From Nostoc sp. FACHB-280 (lineage in GTDB: Bacteria > Cyanobacteriota > Cyanobacteriia > Cyanobacteriales > Nostocaceae), in the NCBI RefSeq assembly GCF_014697615.1, contig NZ_JACJSD010000054.1:1-43811 (forward strand): a DNA stretch of 43,811 bases, read 5' to 3'. The position numbers and the translations under genes were made by a program. Within the stretch, counting starts at the first letter, position 1; every line of letters starts with the position of its first letter. Positions 8,424 to 17,176 of the stretch are shown here, piece by piece. A model generated the notes under the pieces. The model did no database searches. It saw nothing but the letters and a program-made list of their open reading frames with translations, and had not been told where the DNA came from.

Positions 8424-8942
8424 ATGGACTTAAAATCTCTAGTTCGTGAAATTCCAGATTATCCCAAGCCAGGTATTTTATTTCGAGATATTACTACTCT
8501 ACTGCGCGATCGCGACGGACTGCGATACACTATTGACTTTTTTACGAAAAAATGCAATGAAGCGGGATTCCAAGCAGATTATGTTATCGGGATGGAGTCA
8601 CGGGGATTTATTTTTGGCGCTCCTCTAGCTTATAAATTAGGCGCTGGGTTTATTCCCGTCCGCAAAAAAGGCAAGTTACCCGCCGCCGTTCACTCCATTG
8701 AATATCAACTAGAGTACGGGACTGACTGCTTAGAAATGCACCAAGACGCTTTACATCCAGGGAGTCGCGTTTTAATTATTGATGATTTAATTGCTACAGG
8801 TGGTACAGCTGGTGCAACCGCCAAGTTAGTCCAAAAGCTTGAATGTGAACTCGTAGGTTTTGGGTTTATTATCGAGCTACGAGATTTACAAGGGCGGAAA
8901 CAACTCCCAGATGTGCCGATTATTTCGTTAATTGAATATTAG
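8424..8942 (+). CDS. apt: Adenine phosphoribosyltransferase
   Basis: This salvage enzyme converts adenine and PRPP to AMP and pyrophosphate in the cytosol. The 172 residues match the family length. The N-terminus ([19 protein letters not shown]) is diagnostic of Apt. [10 protein letters not shown] (56-65) and PVRKKGKLP (78-86) form the base and pyrophosphate loops. The PRPP-binding signature is [14 protein letters not shown] (116-129). The gene stands alone, followed by a heptamer repeat tract, so no operon partner is suggested. Confidence 0.97.
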   Translation: MDLKSLVREIPDYPKPGILFRDITTLLRDRDGLRYTIDFFTKKCNEAGFQADYVIGMESRGFIFGAPLAYKLGAGFIPVRKKGKLPAAVHSIEYQLEYGTDCLEMHQDALHPGSRVLIIDDLIATGGTAGATAKLVQKLECELVGFGFIIELRDLQGRKQLPDVPIISLIEY

Positions 8943-8943
8943 T

Positions 8944-9016
8944 CAATGGTCATTAGTCATTTGACTAATGACAAAGAACGAAGAACAAAGGACACAGGAC
9001 AGAGGACAAAAGACAA
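8944..9016. repeat. Heptamer tandem repeat tract between apt and the ABC permease gene
   Basis: Degenerate 7-base units (ggtcatt/agtcatt, then aagaacg, aaggaca, caggaca, gaggaca, aaagaca) fill the whole gap and run into the ATG of the permease gene at 9017. The permease ribosome-binding region therefore consists of repeat sequence. Confidence 0.7.
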
Positions 9017-10057
9017 ATGACAGCTACAAAAATTTCTTTGGAGACCGGTCGAGATTGGCTAATTAGGCTAATTACGAGTGAAACTTTTATTTATGTGGTG
9101 AAACGGGTATTACAAGCGTTGTTTACCTTATTGTTGGCATCGGCGCTGTCGTTTTTCATCATCAAATTGTCTCCAGGAGATTATGTAGATACTCTGCGCC
9201 AAAATCCCAAAATTTCCCCAGAACGAATTGAGGAAATTAGGAGACAGTTCGGGTTAGATAAGTCTTGGCCTGAACAATATTTCTTGTGGTTGTGGCGGAT
9301 ATTTACCAAAGGGGATTTTGGTACCAGTTTTGTCTATCAGCGTTCTGTAGCTTCGCTGTTGTGGGAACGTGTACCGGCAACCTTATTATTAGCGATCGCT
9401 TCTTTAATTGTGACATGGGCGATCGCTATTCCTCTGGGCATTGTTGCGGCGGTGAAGCAAAATCGCGCTACAGACCGCATCTTACAAGTCATTAGCTACG
9501 CCGGGCAAGGCTTTCCTAGCTTTATCACGGCGTTATTTTTATTAATCTTTGCTCAATTTACCTCGCCTTTATTTCCAGTCGGTAGTATGACCAGCATTGA
9601 TCATGCTGATTTATCCTGGTTCGGTAAAATTGTTGATATCGGCTGGCACATGATTTTGCCCACAATTGCCTTGAGTATCACCAGTTTTGCTGGTTTACAA
9701 CGCATTACCCGTGGGGAATTGTTAGATGTTCTGCGTCAAGATTATATTCAAACAGCCCGCGCCAAAGGACTGCCAGAAAATCGCGTTATCTACGTTCATG
9801 CACTCCGCAACGCTATTAACCCCCTAATTACTTTGCTGGGATTTGAATTAGCCAGTTTATTAGGCGGTGCATTCATCGCGGAACAGTTCTTTAACTGGCC
9901 TGGTTTAGGGAGATTAACCTTACAGGCAGTTATCGCTAAAGACCAATACTTAGTTATGGCGAGTTTGGTGATGAGTGCGGTGCTGTTGAACGTCGGTAAC
10001 TTACTCGCAGATTTAATGTTAAAAGCAGCCGATCCTCGAATTAAGTTAGATGCTTAA
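9017..10057 (+). CDS. ABC transporter permease, DppB/OppB family
   Basis: This inner-membrane permease of the peptide/nickel importer class has 346 residues. After a short cytoplasmic N-terminus, a first membrane helix (about 27-50) leads to a periplasmic region containing LSPGDYVDTLR and RRQFGLDKSWPEQY, typical of DppB-type subunits. Five more helices follow. The EAA coupling loop (DYIQTARAKGLPENRVIYVHALRNAI) contacts the ATPase. The C-terminus has the family ending FNWPGLGRLT. The usual partner genes for the second permease, ATPases and binding protein are not adjacent, so the rest of the transporter must be encoded elsewhere. The substrate (peptide, nickel or a glycoconjugate) cannot be read from the sequence. 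Confidence 0.9.
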   Translation: MTATKISLETGRDWLIRLITSETFIYVVKRVLQALFTLLLASALSFFIIKLSPGDYVDTLRQNPKISPERIEEIRRQFGLDKSWPEQYFLWLWRIFTKGDFGTSFVYQRSVASLLWERVPATLLLAIASLIVTWAIAIPLGIVAAVKQNRATDRILQVISYAGQGFPSFITALFLLIFAQFTSPLFPVGSMTSIDHADLSWFGKIVDIGWHMILPTIALSITSFAGLQRITRGELLDVLRQDYIQTARAKGLPENRVIYVHALRNAINPLITLLGFELASLLGGAFIAEQFFNWPGLGRLTLQAVIAKDQYLVMASLVMSAVLLNVGNLLADLMLKAADPRIKLDA

Positions 10058-10092
10058 ATAATTTAGTCAATGGTCATTCGTCCTTTGTCAAT

Positions 10093-10374
10093 ATGCTTTC
10101 CGACGTTTATTATCTAGTGCGTTCCAAAACAGATGGTCGTTATTTAACAGCACGTCCCAACTCAGAAGAGTTAGGTTACATATTACTGTTTCGAGAAAAT
10201 TTTGATGCTTTAAGCTATCTCAATACTCATGCAGCAGAGGTAGCAAACCGCTTTGCTGTGGAGTCTCTTCCAGGTAGCCAACTCAGCAGCTTGCTCAAAC
10301 GCTGGGGGTTTCTTGGAGTAGCGATTGTTACTGACCCTCTGTTACCCAAAGTAGAATTTTTACAGCATGGTTGA
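10093..10374 (+). CDS. Conserved cyanobacterial small protein of unknown function
   Basis: This 93-residue protein has no signal peptide or membrane helix. It starts MLSDVYYLVRSKTDGRYL, continues with a beta/alpha-looking middle (YILLFRENFDALSYLN) and ends with a hydrophobic segment (GFLGVAIVTDPLLP). I recognise it only as a generally conserved cyanobacterial hypothetical. It lies 35 bases after the permease gene on the same strand and could be co-transcribed with it. No function is assigned. Confidence 0.65.
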   Translation: MLSDVYYLVRSKTDGRYLTARPNSEELGYILLFRENFDALSYLNTHAAEVANRFAVESLPGSQLSSLLKRWGFLGVAIVTDPLLPKVEFLQHG

Positions 10375-10375
10375 G

Positions 10376-10425
10376 TAGAGTCATTGGTCATTTGTCATTC
10401 GTCATTGGTTAATGGTCAATAACAC
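10376..10425. repeat. Heptamer tandem repeat tract (ggtcatt type)
   Basis: Units such as ttggtca, tttgtca, ttcgtca and ttggtta follow each other after the stop at 10374. The tract separates the small hypothetical gene from the convergent lspA gene. Confidence 0.65.
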
Positions 10426-10470
10426 CAAGCTCTCCCCTACTCCCCTGCGGTCTTTTGCTAGAAATTAAAA

Positions 10471-10944
10471 TCACCTTCTCCGAGGGGGAGTGGGTGTTTT
10501 TTGAAACGAGGCTATCAGCAAACAAACAATACCTATACTGATAAATGAATCGGCAATATTAAATACAGCAAAATTAATCAAACGTAAATCTAAGAAATCT
10601 ACTACATAGCCTAAAACAAAGCGATCGATACCATTGCCCATCGCCCCGCCTAAAATTAAACCATAACCCAACTGATCCCAACGACTGAGCATTGAGCCGA
10701 ACAAACCCAAGGCGATTAATACTAAACTTACTCCTAAAGATAACCAGCGTAACCACTCCACCTTGCCACTGAATAAGCTAAAAGCTGCACCAGTGTTCGT
10801 CACATAAGTAAAGTGAAATACCCCTGGGATGAGTGGTAATGTATCTCCTAATTTAAAGGTTTGGACGACCCAATATTTAGTCAGTTGATCTAAGAAAAAA
10901 GCAGTGAAGGCAGCAATCCAAAACAGGCGATTTTTTAAATTCAT
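10471..10944 (-). CDS. lspA: Lipoprotein signal peptidase (signal peptidase II)
   Basis: This aspartic membrane protease cleaves signal peptides from diacylglyceryl-modified prolipoproteins. It has 157 residues and four predicted helices. The catalytic aspartates are Asp116 (in GYVVDFLDL) and Asp132 (in FNIADSF). The other conserved boxes are DQLTKYWV (19-26), NTGAAFS (50-56) and GNGIDR (103-108). The C-terminus is short and basic (PTPPRRR). It follows bioY on the same strand after about 80 bases of repeat sequence. Its substrates would include the lipoprotein encoded at 14918-16288. Confidence 0.97.
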   Translation of the reverse strand: MNLKNRLFWIAAFTAFFLDQLTKYWVVQTFKLGDTLPLIPGVFHFTYVTNTGAAFSLFSGKVEWLRWLSLGVSLVLIALGLFGSMLSRWDQLGYGLILGGAMGNGIDRFVLGYVVDFLDLRLINFAVFNIADSFISIGIVCLLIASFQKTPTPPRRR

Positions 10945-10957
10945 AGTGAGTTAATTC

Positions 10958-11024
10958 AGCGTCATTAGTCATTGGTCATTAGTCATTAGCTTTTGACAAA
11001 GGACAAATGACAATGGACTAATAA
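10958..11024. repeat. Heptamer tandem repeat tract between bioY and lspA
   Basis: Units of cattagt/cattggt run into ttttgacaaaggacaaatgacaa-like sequence, the same family as the tracts at 8944-9016 and 10376-10425. It lies inside a probable bioY-lspA transcript. Confidence 0.65.
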
Positions 11025-11648
11025 CTAATAAAACATTAAATGGCGTAATAAATAAGCTATTGAGGTAACAGCACAAACTACAGCTAATTGTCCTGGTACT
11101 GTAAACCAAGAGTATTTCAGAATTGCTTGGATTAAGGAGAGATTTTCTGTACCTTGCCACTGAAAAAAGTAACTCATGGTCAAATAAGTAATACCGCAGA
11201 AGTGAATGGTTAACAAGCCACAAATACAACTAAATGCCAAAGATTCTAGTTTTGGTCTGGCTTGAAATGCTAAAAATCCACAAATCCACGCCCCAGGAAT
11301 AAAGCCTAAAAGATAGCCAAACTGGGACAGTCTGACATAACCTAGACCTCCACCTTCGGAGAATACAGGCAATAAAGTTAACCCCATAACTAAGTACGCA
11401 ATTTGTGAGAGCGCCCCAGCATTCTGCCCTCCCAAACAACCTACCAGTAATACGGCACCAATTTGAAAGCTAACACCTAAAGAAAAGGTTTGAATTCCAT
11501 GTTGAGTCCAACTCCAAGGCCAGGTGATACTATATGCTTCCAAAAATGTGCCACCCATTGTTAGGAGTAAGCCAATCATAGACCATAATAATTGAACGGT
11601 TCCCACAATATCTGTACTTTCAGCTATGAATCTCTTAAATATGCTCAA
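11025..11648 (-). CDS. bioY: BioY-type biotin transporter substrate-binding subunit
   Basis: This integral membrane S-component of an ECF-type vitamin importer captures biotin. It has 207 residues and about six helices. The family signature is visible as GGLGYVRLSQFGYLLGFIPGAW (broken here for length: GGLGYVRLSQ then FGYLLGFIPGAW). It is preceded by ALSQIAYLVMGL and followed by a helix ending ITYLTMSYFF. A normal BioY is 180-200 residues; this one has an N-terminal extension of roughly 20. The ECF ATPase and T-component genes are not in the window. It is upstream of lspA on the same strand. Confidence 0.88.
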   Translation of the reverse strand: MSIFKRFIAESTDIVGTVQLLWSMIGLLLTMGGTFLEAYSITWPWSWTQHGIQTFSLGVSFQIGAVLLVGCLGGQNAGALSQIAYLVMGLTLLPVFSEGGGLGYVRLSQFGYLLGFIPGAWICGFLAFQARPKLESLAFSCICGLLTIHFCGITYLTMSYFFQWQGTENLSLIQAILKYSWFTVPGQLAVVCAVTSIAYLLRHLMFY

Positions 11649-11721
11649 AGACGGTAATTTTTAGGTTGTAAGTAAATTAACTGGAATATTTTTAGCCTCA
11701 AGAACTATGCTTAATCAGTTT

Positions 11722-11756
11722 TAGATCCCCGACTTCTTAAAGAAGTCGGGGATCTA
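11722..11756. repeat. Perfect 17-bp inverted repeat (dispersed palindrome, copy 1)
   Basis: The arms tagatccccgacttctt (11722-11738) and aagaagtcggggatcta (11740-11756) are perfectly complementary around one base. The element lies between the cruF stop and the bioY start, both on the minus strand, and could end cruF transcription. A near-identical copy lies at 19345-19377, so this is a dispersed family rather than a gene-specific terminator. Confidence 0.85.
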
Positions 11757-11851
11757 GTTGTTCACCAATAATTTAGGACTTCTGGTAAATAGTTGAGGAT
11801 TAGGTACTCAGAAAAATTTCCCCATCATCCTCGGTTTTTTGCAAGTTTTTA

Positions 11852-12760
11852 CTACTTCAAAGCAACTTCGATGCTGGCTACAGAAACTTCTTTCGTTGCT
11901 GGTTCAAGGGTAACTTGATTATTTGCTGCTGATGCTTTCCACCACAAGGTAATCGCGGGGGTAACACCTAAAACTAAACCCAACAATACGGGAATGGAGA
12001 AGCCAGCCGCCAAGCTCATGACTGTAGCAAAACCAAAGTTACTTAAGTAGACTACTAAAGGTAGATTTAGTTGCGATCGCTCAAATTTAATTGGCTGATT
12101 TTTCCACAACAATGCTGCTACTGTCATGAATACTGCACCAGTACCTAACCAACCAGCAAAGTTTTGATAAGGCATCCCAAAGAAAGCGCCTGGTTGTTGC
12201 CAATACCAGAAGGGTAGGGTAGTTTGGCTCATGGCTGGGTCAAGCACAAAATCCCAGGAGGTTAGCAGCAAAGAACCCAAGCCAATTGCGCTAATATGCC
12301 GCCACAAGCTTGGTTTTGTATCTACTTCTAAGCCTGCACGAGCTAACAAGTAAGATACACAGCCTAAATAAAACCACGATAAGGGAATTGTAAAGGGAAC
12401 TAAACCAGCAATTTTATATCCCAAGCCGCTTAAATATTGATAGTGACCAAAAGGAAAGCCTGTACTGGTTCCCAATAATTCACTAGTTAAAGAAATTAAT
12501 ACAGCAGGCAGCAGAAATGCCACAGCACGACCCACACCCAATGTCCGCGAGGCATATAACAATACGGCTGCTGCACCCAAAATCATATAAACTACACCGC
12601 CACCAGCCATACTCCACTGCATAGCAGTTTGTCCAAATTCAGACAAGTTCAAAATGAGTTCGGCATTGGGTACAACCAATAATATCCCTACTAACCCAAA
12701 CACCATTGACACAATATGACCGATGAGGCTTACACGCTCAACGACAACAAGCTGTTTCAT
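11852..12760 (-). CDS. cruF: Carotenoid 1,2-hydratase-type protein CruF
   Basis: This membrane protein of 302 residues belongs to the CruF/DUF422 family, which hydrates the psi end of gamma-carotene in the route to myxol glycosides in cyanobacteria. About seven hydrophobic helices span the protein. Conserved family stretches include TSELLGTSTGFPFGHYQY (94-111 or so), VPFTIPLSWFYLG and LTSWDFVLDPAMS, with polar residues probably at the active site. The C-terminal 25 residues are polar. Its usual glycosyltransferase partner CruG is not adjacent. A dispersed palindrome lies about 95 bases after the stop. Confidence 0.9.
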   Translation of the reverse strand: MKQLVVVERVSLIGHIVSMVFGLVGILLVVPNAELILNLSEFGQTAMQWSMAGGGVVYMILGAAAVLLYASRTLGVGRAVAFLLPAVLISLTSELLGTSTGFPFGHYQYLSGLGYKIAGLVPFTIPLSWFYLGCVSYLLARAGLEVDTKPSLWRHISAIGLGSLLLTSWDFVLDPAMSQTTLPFWYWQQPGAFFGMPYQNFAGWLGTGAVFMTVAALLWKNQPIKFERSQLNLPLVVYLSNFGFATVMSLAAGFSIPVLLGLVLGVTPAITLWWKASAANNQVTLEPATKEVSVASIEVALK

Positions 12761-13274
12761 GACAATTCCTTAATCAGATGTGATACTTTGCTACTCTGCT
12801 GCTAACAGTTTACAAATGTTTACGAAAATATTTAACTAGTTTGTACTGTAATTCTTGGGAAATTTAGAAAATTTGCGGACAGACTATTGATTAGGTTTGG
12901 CAAAAATAGGATGATAAACATATAGTCTAAGTCATTCTCGTCAAAATATACCCAAACTAACCCAGCTTTCTGAAAGAGAGCGATCGCCTTTACTCCCGCC
13001 AGCATCACAACTCCTACAAGTATGGCTAAAAGCCAGATGAGCAACACCGCAGGAGATTAGAGTCAAGGCTTTTGTGCTTTACCCACTGATGCACCCATAT
13101 CAAAACCAAGTAGTTGATTATGATACATCAGAAATCAGAATATGCTTTCTATCTAGCTTTGATGACTCAAGCTGTATAGTTTACTAACTGGTAATCTGCT
13201 GTATCAGTTAAAGTTTTTGGTTATGGAAAATTTATTTAAAGCATCACTTTACTTATTCATAACAAGGGCAACTT
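12761..13274. other. Intergenic region between divergent cruF and a membrane-protein gene
   Basis: No convincing gene is seen. A 71-codon minus-strand frame (12832-13047) begins with a hydrophobic stretch but lacks support (see rejected list). The region must hold the promoters of both flanking genes, but no known operator was recognised. Confidence 0.5.
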
Positions 13275-13721
13275 ATGTCTATTTTCAAAAACCTTCCTTG
13301 GACATCACTATTATTAGTCCTGATTAGTTATAGTACCCTGGGCTGGGTGTTATCAGAAGCACACATGCCTTTATCTCTTTGGATAGTCATCGTAGTTGGG
13401 ATATTAGTTTTACTATCAAGTTTAGCCATTCCCTTTTTAGCAATGGCTAATTATTCTAGTGTATTTTTTGAGTCGAGCATCAAAACTTTTTTTATTGCCG
13501 TGTTTGGGGCATTTTTATTTTTCCTGATGGTTGCTTGGTTTCGCCTCTTTCTCGACACCTTACTGATTATTGCGGCGGCAATCTTAGCAAAAATTGATTT
13601 TTACACAGCCGGATTTAATGGCAGGTCAGCTTTTTTAATTACATCCTTATTTTCATTGGTAGGTATAGCTTGTGGCGCAATCCTGCATGAAGAACTTGCT
13701 ATGTATACATCTATGCGATAA
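13275..13721 (+). CDS. Four-helix membrane protein of unknown function
   Basis: The protein has 148 residues with four predicted membrane segments (about 10-28, 34-56, 66-100 and 120-140). Charged residues cluster in the loops (FFESSIKTFF, LAKIDFYTAGFNGRS). There is no signal-peptide cleavage site and no catalytic motif that I recognise. The stop codon is embedded in the arm of a strong hairpin that also serves the convergent rpmA gene. It is probably a cyanobacterial conserved membrane protein of unknown role. Confidence 0.7.
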   Translation: MSIFKNLPWTSLLLVLISYSTLGWVLSEAHMPLSLWIVIVVGILVLLSSLAIPFLAMANYSSVFFESSIKTFFIAVFGAFLFFLMVAWFRLFLDTLLIIAAAILAKIDFYTAGFNGRSAFLITSLFSLVGIACGAILHEELAMYTSMR

Positions 13722-13758
13722 ATAAATGAGGGTGGAAGTGACCAACCCTCATTTATTT
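13720..13758. terminator. Bidirectional terminator hairpin between convergent genes
   Basis: Fourteen-base perfect arms aaataaatgagggt (13720-13733) and accctcatttattt (13745-13758) enclose an 11-base loop. The A/T-rich outer arms give a U-rich tail in both directions. It sits at the stop of the plus-strand membrane-protein gene and 38 bases beyond the rpmA stop. Confidence 0.8.
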
Positions 13759-13796
13759 ATCAACTATTCTGGCTAATGAATCAAATTATCAAGCAT

Positions 13797-14078
13797 TTAG
13801 CTGGCTACGGCTTCTGCGGGTGCAGCGACTGGATAAATGCTAACTTTTTTGCGAGATTTGCCTTTTCTTTCAAAGGTGACAACGCCATCAATTAAGGCAA
13901 ACAAAGTGTCATCACTACCGATACCTACATTGTTACCAGGGTGAAATTTTGTGCCACGTTGACGTACAAGAATATTACCTGCACGCACAACTTGACCACC
14001 AAAGCGTTTAACACCTAGACGCTGGGCATTAGAATCACGACCGTTGCGTGTACTACCTGTTCCTTTCTTATGAGCCAT
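13797..14078 (-). CDS. rpmA: 50S ribosomal protein L27
   Basis: This 93-residue large-subunit protein has an N-terminal tail that reaches the peptidyl-transferase centre. The sequence starts directly with [16 protein letters not shown], so no Firmicutes-type N-terminal cleavage extension is present. Typical L27 stretches follow: [21 protein letters not shown] and [11 protein letters not shown]. The C-terminus has a short Ala-rich tail ([10 protein letters not shown]). It lies 24 bases after rplU on the same strand, the standard rplU-rpmA operon. Confidence 0.98.
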   Translation of the reverse strand: MAHKKGTGSTRNGRDSNAQRLGVKRFGGQVVRAGNILVRQRGTKFHPGNNVGIGSDDTLFALIDGVVTFERKGKSRKKVSIYPVAAPAEAVAS

Positions 14079-14102
14079 AATTTCCTTGTTATGCTTATTT
14101 TT

Positions 14103-14492
14103 CTATGATTCAGCAGTGGTTTCCGCAGAGGAATCATCAGCTACAGCCGCCGCTTCAGATGCTGTAAATACCTGACCATTAAGAGTAATGGAGTTAATTA
14201 ACAGTCTGGTAATTTCTTGGCGATGACCCCGTTTTTTACGGGTTTTCTTCTTCGGCTTCATTTTGTAGACCAGAACTTTGCGGCCTCGGAAGTGGCGCAA
14301 TACAGTTCCTTCTACAGTTGCCCCAGATACTAGAGGCTGACCGATACTGAGTCCACCATCATGTTGTACTAGTAGTACAGAATTTATTGTAACTTTTTCG
14401 TCTGGTTGGGCAGTTAGCAGTTCAATGTCGTAAAAACGACCAGGCTCAACTCTAACTTGTTTACCACCAGTTTCAATAATTGCGTAGGTCAT
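14103..14492 (-). CDS. rplU: 50S ribosomal protein L21
   Basis: This 129-residue large-subunit protein binds 23S rRNA. The start is ATG 14492 ([18 protein letters not shown]), the universal L21 beginning. An in-frame extension to 14630 would add 46 Ser-rich residues foreign to the family. [20 protein letters not shown] and the basic stretch [14 protein letters not shown] are diagnostic. An acidic/Ala-rich C-terminal tail ([17 protein letters not shown]) is a common cyanobacterial addition. It is first in the rplU-rpmA operon. Confidence 0.97.
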   Translation of the reverse strand: MTYAIIETGGKQVRVEPGRFYDIELLTAQPDEKVTINSVLLVQHDGGLSIGQPLVSGATVEGTVLRHFRGRKVLVYKMKPKKKTRKKRGHRQEITRLLINSITLNGQVFTASEAAAVADDSSAETTAES

Positions 14493-14917
14493 TAAATTGT
14501 CCTTGGAGTTGCCGTACAGGTAGCTAACAAAAATCTCTTGTAGAGAAAGCGATATACCTGAGCTTGATGAATCGCTGTGGTTAGCCTTTGTGGTGTGTCT
14601 ACCTGATCCGAGCAGGAATGAGACAGACAATCTAAAATCATAATTTATTTATAGGAATAACGTCAATATAAATATGCACCAAGGTTGTCTGTAGACAATT
14701 GGGTAAGGGTTTGAGTCAGTAATTGATTTTTCGTTTTATTGCGGAAGTTTTATGGTATGTGAGAGTCAGTTGAGTAAATTTACAGATTATTTTTTTATAA
14801 TTTGCGTAAAGTTGGTGAATATGGCTGAAGTTAATAGTGACACAGAACAGCACCAACAAAATCTGAGCGGAAGATGTCACTGCTCAGATTTTTCCCTTGA
14901 TTATGGTGATTTTGGAG
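14493..14917. other. rplU leader/promoter region and intergenic spacer
   Basis: 14493 to about 14700 should hold the rplU promoter and leader (minus strand). A short perfect palindrome, ttgtct-gt-agacaa (14685-14698), is a possible operator. The remainder contains only the hairpin at 14858-14892. Confidence 0.4.
14858..14892 (-). terminator. Terminator hairpin for the ABC binding-protein gene
   Basis: Perfect 11-base arms aaaatctgagc (14858-14868) and gctcagatttt (14882-14892) enclose a 13-base loop. It lies about 25 bases beyond the stop of the minus-strand lipoprotein gene, with the A/T ends giving a U-tract. Confidence 0.75.
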
Positions 14918-16288
14918 TTATTTAAAGATTAAATCTAGCCGTTGCTGACTAGTTTGGAGTGCTTCGGTTGGCGAAAGTTTACCCAGTAACACAGCTTCTA
15001 CTGCCCGTCCGATACTATCGGAAATGCGATTGTAACCAGGAAAAATCGGGCGACTACGGCCATACTCTGCCTGTGTTAAAAAAACTTTTAACTCTGGTAT
15101 TTTCTCGATAAATTCTTGATATTTGGCACTTTGGCGAGATTTTAAATTAATTGGTAAATAACCTGTTCCGAGAGCTAATTCTGTTTGAAAATCAGCACTC
15201 ATGGCATATTCCGCAAATTTGAAGGTTGCTTTTTGGCGTTCTGGCGTGGTTTTGAATAAGAAGAGGTTTTCACCACCAATATTTGTAGCGGGCTTTTTGT
15301 TCACTGGCAGGGGAAACACCCCAAAATCAACGTTAGTAGCTTGAAATTGGCCTAAATTCCAAGGGCCATTGATTTGCATTGCAACTTTACCCGATAACAA
15401 GGGGTCTGTTTCATAACCTCGTTCTGGGGCAGATAACATTGTGGAACCGTCTGTAATTAAGTTACGCCAAAATTGTAAAGCTGCGATCGCCCCTGCATTT
15501 TCTGTTAATCTCACACCTGCGGGATTTTGGGCATCACCAGTCACCAACTCACCGCCACTACTCCACATAAATGGCAACCAACTAAAAACTGTAAATTCCC
15601 CTTTACCCAAGGGCAGAAACATTCCATACTGGTCTATCTGTCCGTCATTGTTAAAATCGCGGGTTAATTTTTGGGCAACTTGGCGAAATTCTTGCCAATT
15701 GTGTGGAAGTTCTGTAATACCTGCCGCTTTAAATAAACTTGGACGGTAAAAAATGCCGAGGTTATTGGTAGCAAAGGGAACTGACCATAACTGGCCTTTG
15801 TATTCCATTGCCGCATATAAGGTTGGGTCAATTTCGTTTTTAACTGGGGAATTTGCCAACATCTCATCTACAGGAATTAGCGCCCCTAGTTCTACCAATT
15901 GTCCAGCAATAGTTGGGTTGTACCACAATAAATCCGGTGGGGCATTACCAACAACAGCAGCCAAAATTTTTGGTGTTTGCTGATCTTGTTGCCCAATGTA
16001 TAAAGATTCGACTTGAATATCTTTATGGGTTTGGTTAAATTTATCTACCAACTTTTGTAAGACATCTCGATTTGGTGGTGGATTCACCCCATGCCATAAA
16101 GTAATATGAGTAATCTTACCTGCTTCTACTCTAGAACGCAGAGTTTGACATCCACTTAAAGCAACTATACCTATGAGCAGTAATAGAAGTGATTGCTTAA
16201 GATATTGCGGCAATTTCTTTTTTCTGCGCCTAAATGTGCGATTGGTACGCAAAAATCTTGCCAAAACTCGCTGGAGAAGAGGAATCAT
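14918..16288 (-). CDS. ABC transporter sugar-type solute-binding lipoprotein (family 1)
   Basis: This extracellular solute-binding protein is probably for an oligosaccharide or polyol. A long basic N-terminus (RTNRTFRRRKKK) leads into a hydrophobic core and lipobox LSGC, whose Cys would be lipidated and cleaved by LspA. The mature part has family-1 features: THITLWHG at the start, DLLWYNP, NNLGIFYRPSLFKAAG, the NNDGQIDQYG loop and GKVAMQINGPWNLG. An in-frame ATG at 16345 would add 19 residues, but that codon lies inside a dispersed repeat, so Met 16288 is preferred; neither has a good ribosome site. No permease or ATPase gene is adjacent, so it uses components encoded elsewhere. Confidence 0.88.
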   Translation of the reverse strand: MIPLLQRVLARFLRTNRTFRRRKKKLPQYLKQSLLLLLIGIVALSGCQTLRSRVEAGKITHITLWHGVNPPPNRDVLQKLVDKFNQTHKDIQVESLYIGQQDQQTPKILAAVVGNAPPDLLWYNPTIAGQLVELGALIPVDEMLANSPVKNEIDPTLYAAMEYKGQLWSVPFATNNLGIFYRPSLFKAAGITELPHNWQEFRQVAQKLTRDFNNDGQIDQYGMFLPLGKGEFTVFSWLPFMWSSGGELVTGDAQNPAGVRLTENAGAIAALQFWRNLITDGSTMLSAPERGYETDPLLSGKVAMQINGPWNLGQFQATNVDFGVFPLPVNKKPATNIGGENLFLFKTTPERQKATFKFAEYAMSADFQTELALGTGYLPINLKSRQSAKYQEFIEKIPELKVFLTQAEYGRSRPIFPGYNRISDSIGRAVEAVLLGKLSPTEALQTSQQRLDLIFK

Positions 16289-16335
16289 TAATTTAACAGG
16301 GAATAGCAACTCTTGAAGAATGAAAGTTAAATTTC

Positions 16336-16376
16336 TATACTTCATACTTCAGACTTCACACTTCATACTTCACTTG
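16336..16376. repeat. Dispersed STRR-like repeat (atacttcatacttcagactt type)
   Basis: Four to five units of a 7-8 base motif (catactt, cagactt, cacactt) lie between the divergent lipoprotein and yebC genes. The same motif occurs at 8242-8276 (inverted), 8374-8397 and 31999-32021. Confidence 0.75.
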
Positions 16377-16417
16377 TATATCCTAATCTTTGGAGATAGC
16401 GGAAATAGTTACGAGTT

Positions 16418-17176
16418 ATGGCAGGTCATAGTAAATGGGCTAATATTAAGCGCCAAAAGGCTGTAGTGGATGCTAAAAGAGGAAAAACTTTCACGCAGTT
16501 ATCGCGGGCTATTATTGTGGCGGCGAGAAATGGTGTACCAGATCCGGCGGGGAATTTTCAACTACGTACAGCGATTGAAAAGGCGAAGGCTGCGGGTATC
16601 CCCAATGATAATATTGAGCGAGCGATCGCTAAAGGTGCAGGTACATTTAACGGCGATAATCACACTTTAGAAGAAATTCGCTACGAAGGTTACGGCCCTT
16701 GTGGTGTGGCAATTTTAGTTGAAGCCTTGACTGATAATCGCAATCGCACGGCGGCTGATTTACGGGTGGCTTTTAGTAAAAACGGCGGAAATTTAGGTGA
16801 GACTGGTTGCGTTAGCTGGATGTTTGACCAAAAAGGCGTGTGTGTTGTGCAGGGTGTGGTTGATGAAGAACAGCTTTTAGAAGCATCTTTAGAAGGCGGC
16901 GCTGAGTCTTATGAAATGACCGAAGATGAAACAGCGGAAGTATTCACCGAGGTGGCTAATTTAGAAATTCTCAACAAAACCCTGAAAGACAAAGGTTTTA
17001 AAGTCACTGATGCCGAATTGCGCTGGATTCCCAGTAATAATGTAGAAGTTACAGATTCTGAACAGGCGCGATCGCTACTCAAGTTAATTGATACTCTAGA
17101 AAGCTTAGATGATGTGCAGAATGTCACATCTAATTTTGATATGTCAGAACAGTTGTTGGCTGTAAGTGTTGTTTAA
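16418..17176 (+). CDS. yebC: YebC/PmpR family protein
   Basis: The protein has 252 residues with the invariant N-terminus [23 protein letters not shown]. Members have been described as DNA-binding transcriptional regulators, and some more recently as ribosome-associated factors aiding translation of proline-rich stretches. Which role applies here is not visible from sequence. Further signatures are [37 protein letters not shown] and [18 protein letters not shown]. The C-terminal domain (about 130-240) is acidic. It is divergent from the lipoprotein gene and monocistronic. Confidence 0.96.
   Translation: MAGHSKWANIKRQKAVVDAKRGKTFTQLSRAIIVAARNGVPDPAGNFQLRTAIEKAKAAGIPNDNIERAIAKGAGTFNGDNHTLEEIRYEGYGPCGVAILVEALTDNRNRTAADLRVAFSKNGGNLGETGCVSWMFDQKGVCVVQGVVDEEQLLEASLEGGAESYEMTEDETAEVFTEVANLEILNKTLKDKGFKVTDAELRWIPSNNVEVTDSEQARSLLKLIDTLESLDDVQNVTSNFDMSEQLLAVSVV

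Noticed and set aside
10969-11229. 86-codon minus-strand frame overlapping bioY
   Set aside because: It overlaps the well-supported bioY frame and ends in translated heptamer repeats.
12832-13047. 71-codon minus-strand frame upstream of cruF with a hydrophobic N-terminus
   Set aside because: The second half (ANFLNFPRITVQTS) does not look like protein under selection, there is no clear ribosome site, and a HIP1 octamer in an AT-rich spacer explains part of the open frame.
14493-14630. N-terminal extension of L21
   Set aside because: The family starts at [10 protein letters not shown]; the 46 upstream residues are Ser-rich leader translation.
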